Positions 54,627-63,898 of a stretch of 64,000 nt of DNA are shown here, one piece after another. The translations under genes were made by a program, and so were the position numbers. The stretch is from Vibrio sp. S17_S38 (GTDB lineage Bacteria > Pseudomonadota > Gammaproteobacteria > Enterobacterales > Vibrionaceae). Below the pieces are notes generated by a model. That model ran no database searches, was not told the origin of the DNA, and was given only the letters and a program-made list of their open reading frames with translations. The stretch spans positions 41,257 through 105,256 of the forward strand of contig NZ_JAAUWW010000015.1 in NCBI RefSeq assembly GCF_014694375.1, in the 5' to 3' direction. Position 1 is the first letter of the stretch. Every line of letters starts with the position of its first letter.

Positions 54627-57608
54627 TTATGGTTGAAATTCCAGAAGCCTTGGTTGCGGGATTTCTTTGATTTTAGTTCTGTACTTCATTTCATTTTCAT
54701 TGTCAGAATTTAAACGCCACACAATTGTACCTTTAAAAAATATCAAAAAGATCACATCGTGCATTTGCCTGTGTTCAGCTATTTCCCAGAGCAACTGGTG
54801 ACATTGATTGAAAAGTGAGTCAAACTTTTGCCTGAATAGGTAATCGTAGATATTTAGAAGTTCATTTATATCGTTATCTTTAATGCGTTCAAAAAGTCCC
54901 ATTTCAATATATGCTTGATGTTTATATATCTTAGCGCGACAAATGTTATATTCACTTTGATCTGATTGTATTGCTTTATTGAGATTATTAATCTTCTCAC
55001 TATGTGTACGTTCTCGATTAATGGTGAACAAGATGTTATTTGCCGTTGTAAAGTGACCAAGCTTTCTTGCTTTTTTCTCCAATTTAACTAGGGTTTGGAA
55101 ATGAAGGTCAGATGGTTTACTTTCTGCAAGCAGAGCTTCGGTTATAATGTTCTCAACAGAATGTCTGTGGAAGTCATTTTTTCGTGATTTTGCGAGCTTA
55201 ATCGCCATATCCCAGTTCGTTTTTTCAAGCAAGTACAATCTTTCCCTATAGATCATATCCTGTGTCTGTTTATCCGACTCTGGGCATAACTCTTCACATA
55301 AATCTAAGTACTCCTTTGCTTCATCGTAGTTGGCTTTCATTCTATACGCGCTGGACATTAGACCATAATATCGATGCAATTGGTCACTATCGACTTCTTT
55401 AATCACACCTAATAAACTGTCTACAGCTGTAATTGTTTCCGTGAAGCGAGATGTACTTTCAAGTAAATACACATACGCTCCGCTTAGAGTGCATAGCTTA
55501 TTCATTCTTCTTAATAACAGCTCTGTTGATTCTCCCGTCTCTTCAGCATGACGAATATTGTCTCGACACTCTTCGAACGCGTTGCGAAGCAGGGTACAGG
55601 TATTATCTTCTTCAGTATTGTACCCAGACTGTGAGATTTTTCGATTGATAGAGCTGAGCTTTACACCCCTTTTCGTTCGGATGAGAGTAACATTCAAGTA
55701 CTCATTGGATATTTGCAATATCTCTGAACGGGTCATTTTACTCAGCATGTAGTCTTTGATTATAGGGTTAATTTTGACTAGCTTAGAGTCCAGATCTAAT
55801 TGCACTGTTGTGGCAAGTTCTAGTCTAATGAGTTCCATTGTATGCCTAGCATGTAGACCTGTTCCCATTTCAGCCTTACGAATATTGGTCAATGTTTCTC
55901 CATTCTTGAGAATGGCAAGAATTTTCAGATACCTTAACACTGGCTCCTTTGAGGGTTCATCGAATAATAAGTTGATCTGATTCATCGTGGTTTTAGGAAT
56001 GTGTTCTGAGTGAAACGCATCATTGAACATCTCGGCATCTGAAAGAACTTCTTCAACAGAGCTAACATTTAAGTAGTCCATTATTAGTTCCAGCTTCTCT
56101 ACCACACCTTCCGAGTATTCGTATATCTGAGATATTTGTGCATGTGTAAAGCTATGCTTGTCAAATCGATTGTCTAAAATAAGCTGAGTGTCGTTTCTAT
56201 CCAGTTTTTTTAGTTCGACTTTCAACTTGTCAAATTGTTTAATGTCAACACTTGACATGTAGATGAAAAATACATTCTTGCGTATAAGGTTTAGGCTCTT
56301 CGGAAGGTTAGATAAATACATCAAAGCTTCCGCATCCATGTCACCACGAATCTTATCGAAAATAATGAAATGGACATCATCTTCACGTAAGTTAAGTAAG
56401 TAAGAAAGCTGCGACAAAGGCTGCCCCGAATCCATAAGGACTTGATGGTCAATTTGTGCTTGAGAAATAACCTCTGAGCAGTTCACTCTCACGCAGTGAG
56501 TGTCTTTACTTGATACCGCGTTCGTTAGCGAATAGATGAAGTCATATGCACCGAAACCTAATGGTGACCTTACAAACAATGAGTTGTGCTTTGTCAACTT
56601 TTGTATTGCTTTACTTCTAGTTCGCCCACGGGTTTGACTGTTGTAATGCCGATCTGGAATGTTGTAGTAGTTAATGGTTTCTAAACGTTTTTGTTCGATG
56701 TCTCGTTGCTCAATTTGTCTCTTTTTTATTGCACTTACCTGTGCCAGTGTTGCGAACACCTTATTGCAATCGATCCCTTTATATAATTGTATTCGACCGC
56801 GACTCATGCCATCGTTCAGACTATTTAATAACGGGGCTTCTCTTTGCTCTATAACTGCGCTGTTGCCTTCGTAAAAACACCATAAGATATTGTAGCTCAA
56901 CTGCGGGTTAATAACTGCAGATGCCAAAGAGCGAGTAAAACTATCATCCCATCCGCCATACCCCATAACCACCAGACTTTGATTGCCTATGAGGTTTTGC
57001 AATGAAGTTTCAATACGGTCTCTATTTGATTGCAACTGATTCGTCGTGTGCATTGAATCGCCACGCTCCCAACTACCATGCAAATGATAAATATTGATAT
57101 TGTCGTTTACATCGTTGGGGAGCTGAGTATCTGCCACCACGCTAAAAGAGTTGAACTGAATTTCTTGATTCCTGAACTCCTCTTCAAGTAGCGTATCAAA
57201 GTTGGTCGTGATGATGTTGTTTACTACGATGTTGCCGCTTTTGATACTAGCAACGAAGTCTTTGATTGCTTTAGGTACTCGATGTCTTCCGTTCTCGTCG
57301 ATATTACTTTCTACTACCCGCTTAATGATTTCATTTACCGACTCTTGACCACATAATCCGGCTATTAGGCTAAAAGCTTGTTGGTATCTATCCTGTTCTG
57401 AAAAGCTATGTGCTTCTTCGAAATAGTGGTCATAAACTTCTTGCTCAATTGCATATTCGTCAATAAATTCAAGAACGCTTTCAACGTTTGGAATGCCGAC
57501 TCCATCAGTTATTTGACTTAGTGCAGCACCAAACAAAAAAGTAGATCCCTTGCTATTATTTTTGATTCGTATGTTTAGGATACGTTCATCGTAAAAACTA
57601 ACTGACAT
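54627..57608 (-). CDS. SIR2 / degenerate STAND-like / helical-repeat protein, probable anti-phage NADase
   Basis: A 993-residue, single-gene candidate defence system. Residues ~20-290 form a SIR2-like domain: FLFGAALS (24-31), TTNFD (134-138), HLHG (175-178, with the probable catalytic His177) and GYGGWDD (216-222). Residues ~330-640 look like a STAND-type NTPase core: RSKAIQKLTKHNSLFVRSP, hydrophobic Walker B-like strand VHFIIFDKIRG (~412-422), then helical modules. The P-loop position reads SPLGFGAYDFIY (348-359) without Gly-Lys-Ser/Thr, so ATP hydrolysis is doubtful. From ~640 to the end lie TPR-like helical repeats (SAYRMKANYDEAKEYLDLCEE). Domain order matches Avs5/SIR2-STAND or DSR-like defence proteins: helical end senses, SIR2 degrades NAD+ on infection. 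It is not flanked by other defence genes. Confidence 0.78.
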   Translation of the reverse strand: MSVSFYDERILNIRIKNNSKGSTFLFGAALSQITDGVGIPNVESVLEFIDEYAIEQEVYDHYFEEAHSFSEQDRYQQAFSLIAGLCGQESVNEIIKRVVESNIDENGRHRVPKAIKDFVASIKSGNIVVNNIITTNFDTLLEEEFRNQEIQFNSFSVVADTQLPNDVNDNINIYHLHGSWERGDSMHTTNQLQSNRDRIETSLQNLIGNQSLVVMGYGGWDDSFTRSLASAVINPQLSYNILWCFYEGNSAVIEQREAPLLNSLNDGMSRGRIQLYKGIDCNKVFATLAQVSAIKKRQIEQRDIEQKRLETINYYNIPDRHYNSQTRGRTRSKAIQKLTKHNSLFVRSPLGFGAYDFIYSLTNAVSSKDTHCVRVNCSEVISQAQIDHQVLMDSGQPLSQLSYLLNLREDDVHFIIFDKIRGDMDAEALMYLSNLPKSLNLIRKNVFFIYMSSVDIKQFDKLKVELKKLDRNDTQLILDNRFDKHSFTHAQISQIYEYSEGVVEKLELIMDYLNVSSVEEVLSDAEMFNDAFHSEHIPKTTMNQINLLFDEPSKEPVLRYLKILAILKNGETLTNIRKAEMGTGLHARHTMELIRLELATTVQLDLDSKLVKINPIIKDYMLSKMTRSEILQISNEYLNVTLIRTKRGVKLSSINRKISQSGYNTEEDNTCTLLRNAFEECRDNIRHAEETGESTELLLRRMNKLCTLSGAYVYLLESTSRFTETITAVDSLLGVIKEVDSDQLHRYYGLMSSAYRMKANYDEAKEYLDLCEELCPESDKQTQDMIYRERLYLLEKTNWDMAIKLAKSRKNDFHRHSVENIITEALLAESKPSDLHFQTLVKLEKKARKLGHFTTANNILFTINRERTHSEKINNLNKAIQSDQSEYNICRAKIYKHQAYIEMGLFERIKDNDINELLNIYDYLFRQKFDSLFNQCHQLLWEIAEHRQMHDVIFLIFFKGTIVWRLNSDNENEMKYRTKIKEIPQPRLLEFQP

Positions 57609-58009
57609 GTATTGCTATTGCTCCCGATATTTTGTTTTGTAGTTATTTATATTTCTTTGGGTGTTAAACAAAGGCATTGACGATTCATTTTATAGCATCT
57701 CCTCATATTACAGGCTTACTAAGCAACTCTGTAACTCACTCTATTGAGTCAAGCTATTGCTTAGTGTGATTGCAGCGCCATTCCACTGTTTTAATAATTA
57801 GCGGGTAAATTTGATGAAGAGTAAGGATCCCAAAGATGGGCTCATGGTGGGCAATCCTGCTCCCAAATTGATGAATAGCCACCAAATCAGTAGATACGGT
57901 TTCATTTGGCAATTAATCAATTAGGCACATATTGATTCATTCTAAGAATTTGGTCAAACATAGAATTATGAAGCTGTAATGAACAGTAACTCTAAATGAT
58001 AAAGGAGCA

Positions 58010-58088
58010 AAAAATAGTTAATAATACGCTTTATCAGATTCTGAACTACGCTCCTTCGTCGCTATCCAGAATGACAAATTCTGGCTAG
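58010..58088 (+). repeat. Palindromic repeat, copy A
   Basis: The core ATTCTGAACTACGCTCCTTC-GTCGCTATCCAGAAT is flanked by AATAGTTAATAATACGCTTT on the left and ACAAATTCTGGCTAG on the right. Inverted arms ATTCTGAA / TTCAGAAT (one mismatch here) can fold as a hairpin. It matches copy B over about 78 bases. Confidence 0.85.
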
Positions 58089-58186
58089 CCTCGAGGTATA
58101 AATAAGTATCAAGTCTCCACCACGTCATCTCGTACATGAGCCTAAGCGAAGAAGATACGAGATCTTCTACCGCGAATTGAGTTCCA

Positions 58187-58238
58187 ACACATTATTAGAG
58201 ATCCTGAACATCGTTAGTTCCTCACTCTTCAGGATGAC
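58187..58238 (+). repeat. Palindromic repeat, diverged copy
   Basis: GAGATCCTGAACATCGTTAG followed by TTCCTCACTCTTCAGGATGAC: the arms ATCCTGAA and TTCAGGAT pair perfectly and the GATGAC end matches the AATGAC of the other copies. The loop sequence differs, but the covarying arms suggest the hairpin is conserved. Confidence 0.6.
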
Positions 58239-58253
58239 TATATTTCTAGGCAT

Positions 58254-58333
58254 AAAACAGTTAGTAACACGCTTTAGGAGATTCTGAACTACACTCCTTC
58301 GTCGCTATTCAGAATGACAATGTTTAACTAGTT
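58254..58333 (+). repeat. Palindromic repeat, copy B
   Basis: AACAGTTAGTAACACGCTTT leads into ATTCTGAACTACACTCCTTC then GTCGCTATTCAGAATGACA. Arms ATTCTGAA / TTCAGAAT are perfectly inverted. It ends 20 bases from the 3' end of the YjbR-like gene, so it may also affect that message. Confidence 0.85.
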
Positions 58334-58352
58334 TCTAGCATAAAGAATACAA

Positions 58353-58715
58353 TTATTGATTCAATCCAAGCTCTTTTTGCAAACGCTTGGTTAACCCTAA
58401 TGACACTATTCGATACGACTCTTTTAAGTAATAGCCCAGTTCTTCATCTGTTTTTGCTTGGGTGTCGAAATGCTGTATCCATTTCATTCCACGTGAGGCG
58501 AAATAAGGCGCGGGTTTATAGCCTTCCTGCTCTTTCAAAAAATCGAAATTTAATTCAGATGTTTTAAATACATACGCCGGTTTATTTTTCTCGCCCCAAC
58601 CACCAATCGCGAAAACTTTTCCACCCACTTTCCATACATGAGCATTATTCCACTGCACCACATAAGTAGTGGATGTCATAGAGCGGCATAATTGATTGAA
58701 TTCATCGTACGTCAT
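58353..58715 (-). CDS. MmcQ/YjbR family protein
   Basis: A 120-residue YjbR-like protein of the CyaY-like fold. Family marks are TYDEFNQLCRSMTSTTYVVQW, VWKVGGKVFAIGGW, FKTSELNFDFLKEQEGYKPAPYFASRGMKWIQ and the late DEELGYYLKESYRIV. The start at 58715 follows AGGAAAAGCC; the longer frame adds ten residues without a signal. DNA binding has been proposed for the family but is not proven. Monocistronic, behind palindromic repeat B. Confidence 0.92.
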   Translation of the reverse strand: MTYDEFNQLCRSMTSTTYVVQWNNAHVWKVGGKVFAIGGWGEKNKPAYVFKTSELNFDFLKEQEGYKPAPYFASRGMKWIQHFDTQAKTDEELGYYLKESYRIVSLGLTKRLQKELGLNQ

Positions 58716-58759
58716 GGCTTTTCCTATCTCGAATTCAGTGATCAAATCATCTCATTACT

Positions 58760-59494
58760 TTATGCTTTTGATGCAGAAAGGATAAGCATCATTGGTCGTC
58801 TTAGTTCATCTTGCATTCCATCAATCGTATTAAGCATTTGTTGCGAAGGTGTTGGTTCTACTAATGCCTTTAATTGAAAACCAGCATTTAATAGTGATGC
58901 AATATAATTGGTATAAGTTCGATGATATTTTTTAACCGTACAACCCAAAAACTCAGTTTTGATTAAGCCTTCATGAAAATAGTTATCTAGTGGCCAATGT
59001 GCTATTTCACCTTGCTCATTTAGTTGCCAATATTGTTTTTCATTCGCGGTAAAAATGGGGTTTTCAACCGAGAATAAAAATACGCCATTAGGTTTAAGTA
59101 ATCCAAATACCTTGTGGCATAACGCAGCAAAATCTTGCACATAATGGAATGCCAATGAGCTAATGATCACATCAAAGCTCTTCTCTGGAAAATCAATATC
59201 TTCTATCGCGGATTGGATATAACTAATTTTATCACTTGTATTAAACTTAGCTGCTTCGGTAAGCATTTTTTGAGAGATATCGACACCAATAACTTGTGCA
59301 GCACCTTGCTCTTGTGCATAGCGGCAATGCCAGCCAAAGCCACAGCCCAGATCAAGAACGGCTTTCCCGCTTACATCAGGAAACAAAGCTTTTAGTTGAT
59401 GCCATTCACCTGCCGCTTCTAAACCTTGTTGAGAACGAGGCATACTTTTGTATTGTTGGAAAAATTCACTATCGTCGTATTTATTTTCTTTCAT
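58760..59494 (-). CDS. Class I SAM-dependent methyltransferase
   Basis: A 244-residue methyltransferase (Methyltransf_11/25 type). Motif I VLDLGCGFGWHCRYA binds SAM, followed by the acidic end of strand 2 VIGVDISQKML, motif II IEDIDFPEKSFDVIISSLAFHYVQD, and FSVENPIF. Substrate unknown; small-molecule or quinone/biotin-type methylation are all possible. It lies five bases downstream of emrE in the same direction, suggesting one transcript. Confidence 0.9.
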   Translation of the reverse strand: MKENKYDDSEFFQQYKSMPRSQQGLEAAGEWHQLKALFPDVSGKAVLDLGCGFGWHCRYAQEQGAAQVIGVDISQKMLTEAAKFNTSDKISYIQSAIEDIDFPEKSFDVIISSLAFHYVQDFAALCHKVFGLLKPNGVFLFSVENPIFTANEKQYWQLNEQGEIAHWPLDNYFHEGLIKTEFLGCTVKKYHRTYTNYIASLLNAGFQLKALVEPTPSQQMLNTIDGMQDELRRPMMLILSASKA

Positions 59495-59499
59495 CTTTA

Positions 59500-59832
59500 T
59501 TAATGTCCACCAGTTTTAGAAAAAACATTGATCACAATGACGCCCAAAATTATCAAAGCCATTCCTAAAATCGCGGGGAAATCGAGCTTCTGCCCGTATA
59601 AGAACCACGAAACAATAGCGACTAATACAATACCTAGCCCTGCCCAGATCGCATAAGCAATCCCAACAGGTAAGACTTTCAGCGTCATTGATAAACCGTA
59701 GAAGGCAATCAGATAACCCACAACGACAATTAAGGATGGTACTAGCTTAGTAAAGCCTTCGGCCGATTTCATTGCCGAGGTTGCGATTACCTCCGAAACA
59801 ATTGCAATACCTAAAAACAACCAATGCTTCAT
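59500..59832 (-). CDS. emrE: SMR-family multidrug efflux protein EmrE
   Basis: A 110-residue four-helix transporter exporting cationic compounds in exchange for protons. The essential membrane glutamate is Glu14 ([15 protein letters not shown]), and [20 protein letters not shown] is helix 3 of EmrE/QacE. The end [11 protein letters not shown] is also like EmrE. It works as an antiparallel homodimer, so no partner is needed. First gene before the methyltransferase. Confidence 0.93.
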   Translation of the reverse strand: MKHWLFLGIAIVSEVIATSAMKSAEGFTKLVPSLIVVVGYLIAFYGLSMTLKVLPVGIAYAIWAGLGIVLVAIVSWFLYGQKLDFPAILGMALIILGVIVINVFSKTGGH

Positions 59833-60077
59833 ATCTTTCCTACACTTAACGTTAGACGACTTGTGGCCATATTACGGTAAAGCTCGAATACCATAAATAA
59901 AAATATGACCAAGATCTCACTTTTATTTTCACTACTATTTAATAATTTTTATTCTGCATTTCACTATAAATTACAGTGTTTAATACCAATAAAATGCAAA
60001 ATACAAAGCACCATTCTCTTAATTTTGGAATATGATTAGCACTATCGAATGTTTCATTATTGTTAATAAGGTGAAGT

Positions 60078-61337
60078 ATGCATGTAATCGTTTTAGGTGG
60101 TGGTGTACTCGGTGTGGCAAGTGCTTGGTATCTTGCGAAGTCCGGCCATCAAGTTACCGTTATCGACCGCCAAAGTACTGTTGCTCAGGAAACTAGCCAC
60201 GGTAATGCTGGAATGATTTCTCCCGGTTATAGCTCTCCTTGGGCTGCGCCCGGCGTACCGTTTAAAGCAATTGGTTGGATGCTACAAGACCTATCACCTT
60301 TTATGATCAACATGAAAGAACTCGATGGTTATACCTTATCTTGGATGACCAAAATGTTAGCCAACTGCAATACTCAAAGTTATCAAGTTAACAAAGCGCG
60401 TATGTTGCGAATTGCGGAATACAGCCGTGATTGTTTTGTCGATTTACGTCGTGAGCTCAACATTGATTATGATGCACGCCAATTGGGTACTTTACAGTTG
60501 TTTAGAAAGCAGAAACAAATTGATGCTCTGCAAAAAGATATTGAAGTATTAAAACAATTGGGCATTGAGCATCAAGCGTTAGATATGGCTGGTTGCGTTA
60601 AACATGAACCTGCCTTGCAATATGTAAAAGATAAATTTGTGGGAGGGTTGCATCTGCCTGGTGATGAAACGGGCGATTGCTTCAAGTTTACGACGGAATT
60701 GGCTAAACAATGTGAACAAATGGGCGTCATCTTTATGATGGATACTCAGATTAAAAAACTCAATCAATCGAATGGGAAAATCATCAGTGTCACGACAGAT
60801 AAAGGCGAGATCATTGGTGATACTTATTTGTGTGCATTAGGAAGTTATTCTCCTCAAATCCTGAGCACTATTGGTATTAAAGTGCCTATCTATCCAATCA
60901 AGGGATACTCTCTCACACTTCCAATTGAAGATGAGTCGCGCGCGCCACAATCCACCATTATGGATGAAACCTATAAAGTTGCGGTCACCCGTTTTGACGA
61001 TCGCATTCGCGTTGGTGGTACGGCAGAAATTGCCTCTTATAATCTTGAGTTACCGGAAAAACGCCGCGCCAGCATTGATTTTGTGGTGCAAGATATGTTC
61101 CCCGGTGCTGCTGATGTAGCGAAAGCCGAGTTTTGGACTGGTCTTCGTCCAATGACGCCAGATAGCACACCAATTTTAGGTGGGACTCAGTATTCCAATT
61201 TGTTCTTAAATACCGGTCATGGCACTTTAGGTTGGACGATGTCGTTAGGCTCTGCCAAGTTTGTGAGTGATATTATTAATCAGAAACAACCTGACATCGA
61301 TCCTGAAGGTTTGTCTATCGAGCGTTATTATGGCTAG
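60078..61337 (+). CDS. dadA: D-amino acid dehydrogenase DadA
   Basis: A 419-residue FAD oxidoreductase of the DAO family that oxidises D-alanine to pyruvate, feeding electrons to the respiratory chain at the inner membrane. The FAD Rossmann motif VIVLGGGVLGVASAWYLAKSG is N-terminal; HGNAGMISPGYSSPWAAPG, PGDETGDCFKFT, YPIKGYSLTLP and TGHGTLGWTMS are further DadA blocks. AAGGTGAAGT precedes the ATG. It overlaps dadX by eight bases, forming the dadAX D-alanine catabolic operon. Confidence 0.94.
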   Translation: MHVIVLGGGVLGVASAWYLAKSGHQVTVIDRQSTVAQETSHGNAGMISPGYSSPWAAPGVPFKAIGWMLQDLSPFMINMKELDGYTLSWMTKMLANCNTQSYQVNKARMLRIAEYSRDCFVDLRRELNIDYDARQLGTLQLFRKQKQIDALQKDIEVLKQLGIEHQALDMAGCVKHEPALQYVKDKFVGGLHLPGDETGDCFKFTTELAKQCEQMGVIFMMDTQIKKLNQSNGKIISVTTDKGEIIGDTYLCALGSYSPQILSTIGIKVPIYPIKGYSLTLPIEDESRAPQSTIMDETYKVAVTRFDDRIRVGGTAEIASYNLELPEKRRASIDFVVQDMFPGAADVAKAEFWTGLRPMTPDSTPILGGTQYSNLFLNTGHGTLGWTMSLGSAKFVSDIINQKQPDIDPEGLSIERYYG

Positions 61338-62415
61338 ACCAACCACTGCAACCATTGATTTGACTGCATTTTGTCATAATTACCAATTGGCAAAAACACT
61401 GGCTAATGGACAACATGCGGTTGCGATCATCAAAGCGGATGCTTATGGGCATGGTGCCGTAAAAATGGCGCATGCACTAAAAGATGACGCAGATGCTTTT
61501 GGTGTCGCTTGTATTGAGGAAGCACTAGAACTACGCCAATCCGGCATTACTCAGCCAATTTTATTGCTCGAAGGTTTTTTTAGCACTGATGAACTTCCGC
61601 TGATTGCTGCCAATAATTTTTGGTGCGCGGTACACAGCTTCGAGCAAATTGAATTCATTGCCCATGCGGATTTAGAGTCCCCTATCACAACTTGGTTAAA
61701 AATGGATAGTGGGATGCATAGACTTGGTATTCCTCCCGAGCAATACCAACTTGCTTATCAACAATTAAAAGCGCTTCCACAGGTTGAAAAAGTCGTCTGT
61801 ATGAGTCACTTCTCCAGCGCAGATACCGCCTTTGCACCTGATAATATTACCCACCAGCAAATACAACTTTGCCAGTCGATATTTAATCAACTCGATGCCG
61901 ACATTAGCCTTGCCAATAGCGCTGCAACGTTAGGTTACCCCGAAGCAAGGCAACAATATTTAAGACCTGGAATTATGCTATATGGCGCGTCACCTTATAG
62001 TGAATCTCATCCTTTGGCTGATCAGCTACAGCCAGTGATGACCTTACATTCTGAAATTATTGCAATACATGATGTACCGATTAATGAAGCAATTGGTTAT
62101 GGTCAACGTTTTGTATGCTCAGCCCCAACCAAAGTGGGTACGGTCGCAATTGGTTATGCCGATGGTTATCCGCGTCATGCAAAAGATGGCACTCCAGTGA
62201 TGGTGAATGGACAGCGTACTCGCATTATTGGTCGGGTATCGATGGATATGCTCACCGTCGATTTAACTCATGTTACCGATGTTAAAATAGGCTCAACGGT
62301 AGAGTTGTGGGGAAAACACCTTCTCGCGATTGAAGTTGCCGAACATTGCGATACGATCGCGTATACCTTGTTTACCGGGATCACGCGCCGTGTTCATAAA
62401 CACTACATCACATAA
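61330..62415 (+). CDS. dadX: Alanine racemase (catabolic type) DadX
   Basis: A 361-residue PLP racemase interconverting L- and D-alanine. The Schiff-base lysine is in AIIKADAYGHGAVKMA, the substrate and other catalytic block is WLKMDSGMHRLGI, and the tyrosine-containing AIGYGQRFV and GYADGYPRHA near the C-terminal domain. The start is the ATG overlapping dadA at 61330 (MARPTTATIDL); the longer frame adds 21 residues inside dadA. Position behind dadA marks it as the catabolic racemase; whether a separate biosynthetic alr exists elsewhere is unknown. Confidence 0.94.
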   Translation: MARPTTATIDLTAFCHNYQLAKTLANGQHAVAIIKADAYGHGAVKMAHALKDDADAFGVACIEEALELRQSGITQPILLLEGFFSTDELPLIAANNFWCAVHSFEQIEFIAHADLESPITTWLKMDSGMHRLGIPPEQYQLAYQQLKALPQVEKVVCMSHFSSADTAFAPDNITHQQIQLCQSIFNQLDADISLANSAATLGYPEARQQYLRPGIMLYGASPYSESHPLADQLQPVMTLHSEIIAIHDVPINEAIGYGQRFVCSAPTKVGTVAIGYADGYPRHAKDGTPVMVNGQRTRIIGRVSMDMLTVDLTHVTDVKIGSTVELWGKHLLAIEVAEHCDTIAYTLFTGITRRVHKHYIT

Positions 62416-62444
62416 ATATGGTATTAAAAAACTAAAAACGATTA

Positions 62445-62571
62445 TATCCCCGTATTACTTAAAGCTGCAGCTTTGTTGACTACGCTCGCTCACCCCACTC
62501 ACTTAGTGAACTAAGCTCACGGGGCTTCACTTGCTTGTCGCCTCACTGCAACTTCAATTACTTTGGGTATG
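62445..62571 (-). repeat. ERIC (IRU) palindromic element, copy 2
   Basis: Nearly the exact reverse complement of the copy at 51224-51350: AAAGCTGCAGCTTTGTTGAC, CGCTCACCCCACTCACTTAG, GAGCTTCAC-type arm GGGGCTTCACTTGCTTGTCG and TTTGGGTAT at its end. The left end has small substitutions (TATCCCCG for TATACCCG). It lies between dadX and the MFS gene, starting about 30 bases past the dadX stop, and so will be at the 3' end of the dad message. Confidence 0.92.
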
Positions 62572-62648
62572 GCTGAGTAGATCTATTGGTGTATTAAGTC
62601 AACAGTTGTTACTCTATTTATTAATATGTATTGGACTAAGCAATTGAT

Positions 62649-63833
62649 ATGACGACAAAGGATAATAATCCATTTAGAAAAGCAACCTTCGGGCTCTTTA
62701 TCGGCTCTTTTATCTCTTTTTGTAACTTGTATTTATTCCAGCCACTCTTACCTTTAATTGCCGAGCATTATTCTGTTTCTGCGGCCCAAGTAAACTGGGT
62801 GTTAGCAGCCGCTACTTTTACCTTGGCATTGTCATTAGTGCCCTGGGCTATCTACTCTGAAAAAATTGGGCGTCGTAAAGTTCTATTCATCAGCTTATAT
62901 GCCTCTCCTGCTGTCGGTTTACTATTACTTTTTTCAGATCAACTTATAGTACTGATCGCCGCCCGAGCCATAATGGGTATAGCATTAGCTGGATTCATTG
63001 CCGTGGCGGTAGCCTACATGGCAGAAGAATTTCCACCTAAAATTTTCATGCTTGCCGTTGGCTCATACATCAGTGCCAATTCGCTAGGCGGGATCACGGG
63101 TAGAATTTTCGGCGGTATGGTCGGTGAATACTGGGGCTGGAAAGCTGCCGTAATTGGCATGGTGATACTCAGCCTTATTATTGCCATCGTGGTAACCATA
63201 CTTGTTCCGGCACAACGAAATTTCACAGTCAAAAATACTAGTTTAGTCACCCACACTAAAGATACGCTCCATCATTTTAAAACCCCAATCCTTTGGTTCG
63301 CCATGTTACTGGGCGGGCTTAACTTTGCCTTATTCGTTAATCTATATACGGTAATGGGCTTTCGCTTAGTTGCCGAACCTTTTTCTTTGCCGGTAAGTTT
63401 AGTGTCTCTAATTTTCTTGTGTTACTTAACCGGAACAATCACCTCGCGATTAAGTGGCGTCTGGGTGCAATACTTTTCTTCGATTAAAGGAATGGTGTTA
63501 GGCACCGTGATCAGTTTGACTGGTATGTTGATTGCCCTCATTCCGACGTTACCCGCCATGCTAATCGCCCTCTTATTCATCAGTTCTGGTGCATTTTTCA
63601 CTCATTCTTTAGCTTATGCTTGGGTTAGCTCAAAAGCACAAATAGCCAAAGCCAGCGCGACTGCTTTATATCTTGTCCATTATTATGTGGGTGGAAGCTT
63701 AGGCGGTTTTTATCTTATTTATTGCTGGCAACACGGTGGATGGCAAAGTGTCGTTTGGGGCGGCAGTGTTATCTATTTAGTCATGTTGTTAATTTGTTTA
63801 AAGCTAAAGCACTTAAATCAACAAACTATATAA
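62649..63833 (+). CDS. MFS transporter
   Basis: A 394-residue major facilitator superfamily protein with twelve hydrophobic segments. The loop 2-3 motif is IYSEKIGRRKVLFIS and a motif-C-like stretch lies in helix 5 (YISANSLGGITGRIFGG). It resembles the YnfM-like uptake/efflux group by length and the N-terminal FRKATFGLFIGSFISFCNLYLFQPLLPLIA. Substrate unknown. It follows dadX but an ERIC element and about 230 bases separate them. Confidence 0.9.
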   Translation: MTTKDNNPFRKATFGLFIGSFISFCNLYLFQPLLPLIAEHYSVSAAQVNWVLAAATFTLALSLVPWAIYSEKIGRRKVLFISLYASPAVGLLLLFSDQLIVLIAARAIMGIALAGFIAVAVAYMAEEFPPKIFMLAVGSYISANSLGGITGRIFGGMVGEYWGWKAAVIGMVILSLIIAIVVTILVPAQRNFTVKNTSLVTHTKDTLHHFKTPILWFAMLLGGLNFALFVNLYTVMGFRLVAEPFSLPVSLVSLIFLCYLTGTITSRLSGVWVQYFSSIKGMVLGTVISLTGMLIALIPTLPAMLIALLFISSGAFFTHSLAYAWVSSKAQIAKASATALYLVHYYVGGSLGGFYLIYCWQHGGWQSVVWGGSVIYLVMLLICLKLKHLNQQTI

Positions 63834-63898
63834 AACGCCAATAAACTCAATCGAATTAACGGCAAATCTCCATCCTTATAATAAAATTTGTTATCATC

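Larger units (their letters stand above)
57609..58352. other. Intergenic region with a cluster of palindromic repeats
   Basis: About 740 bases without a convincing gene. The right half (58010-58333) carries two well-preserved and one diverged palindromic repeat. Between them is another short inverted pair: ATCTCGTA near 58127 and TACGAGAT near 58155. The left half (57609-57990), probably holding the SIR2 promoter, shows no recognisable element and may include decayed mobile DNA. Confidence 0.5.

Noticed and set aside
58120..58170. Possible tRNA or attC-like fold in the repeat-rich gap before the SIR2 gene
   Set aside because: The inverted ATCTCGTA/TACGAGAT pair does not fit a cloverleaf or an integron recombination site and is better read as another short palindromic repeat.
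51224..62571. CRISPR array or composite transposon suggested by repeated sequence at 51 and 62 kb
   Set aside because: The repeats are two inverted ERIC palindromes; there are no regularly spaced units and no transposase genes between them.
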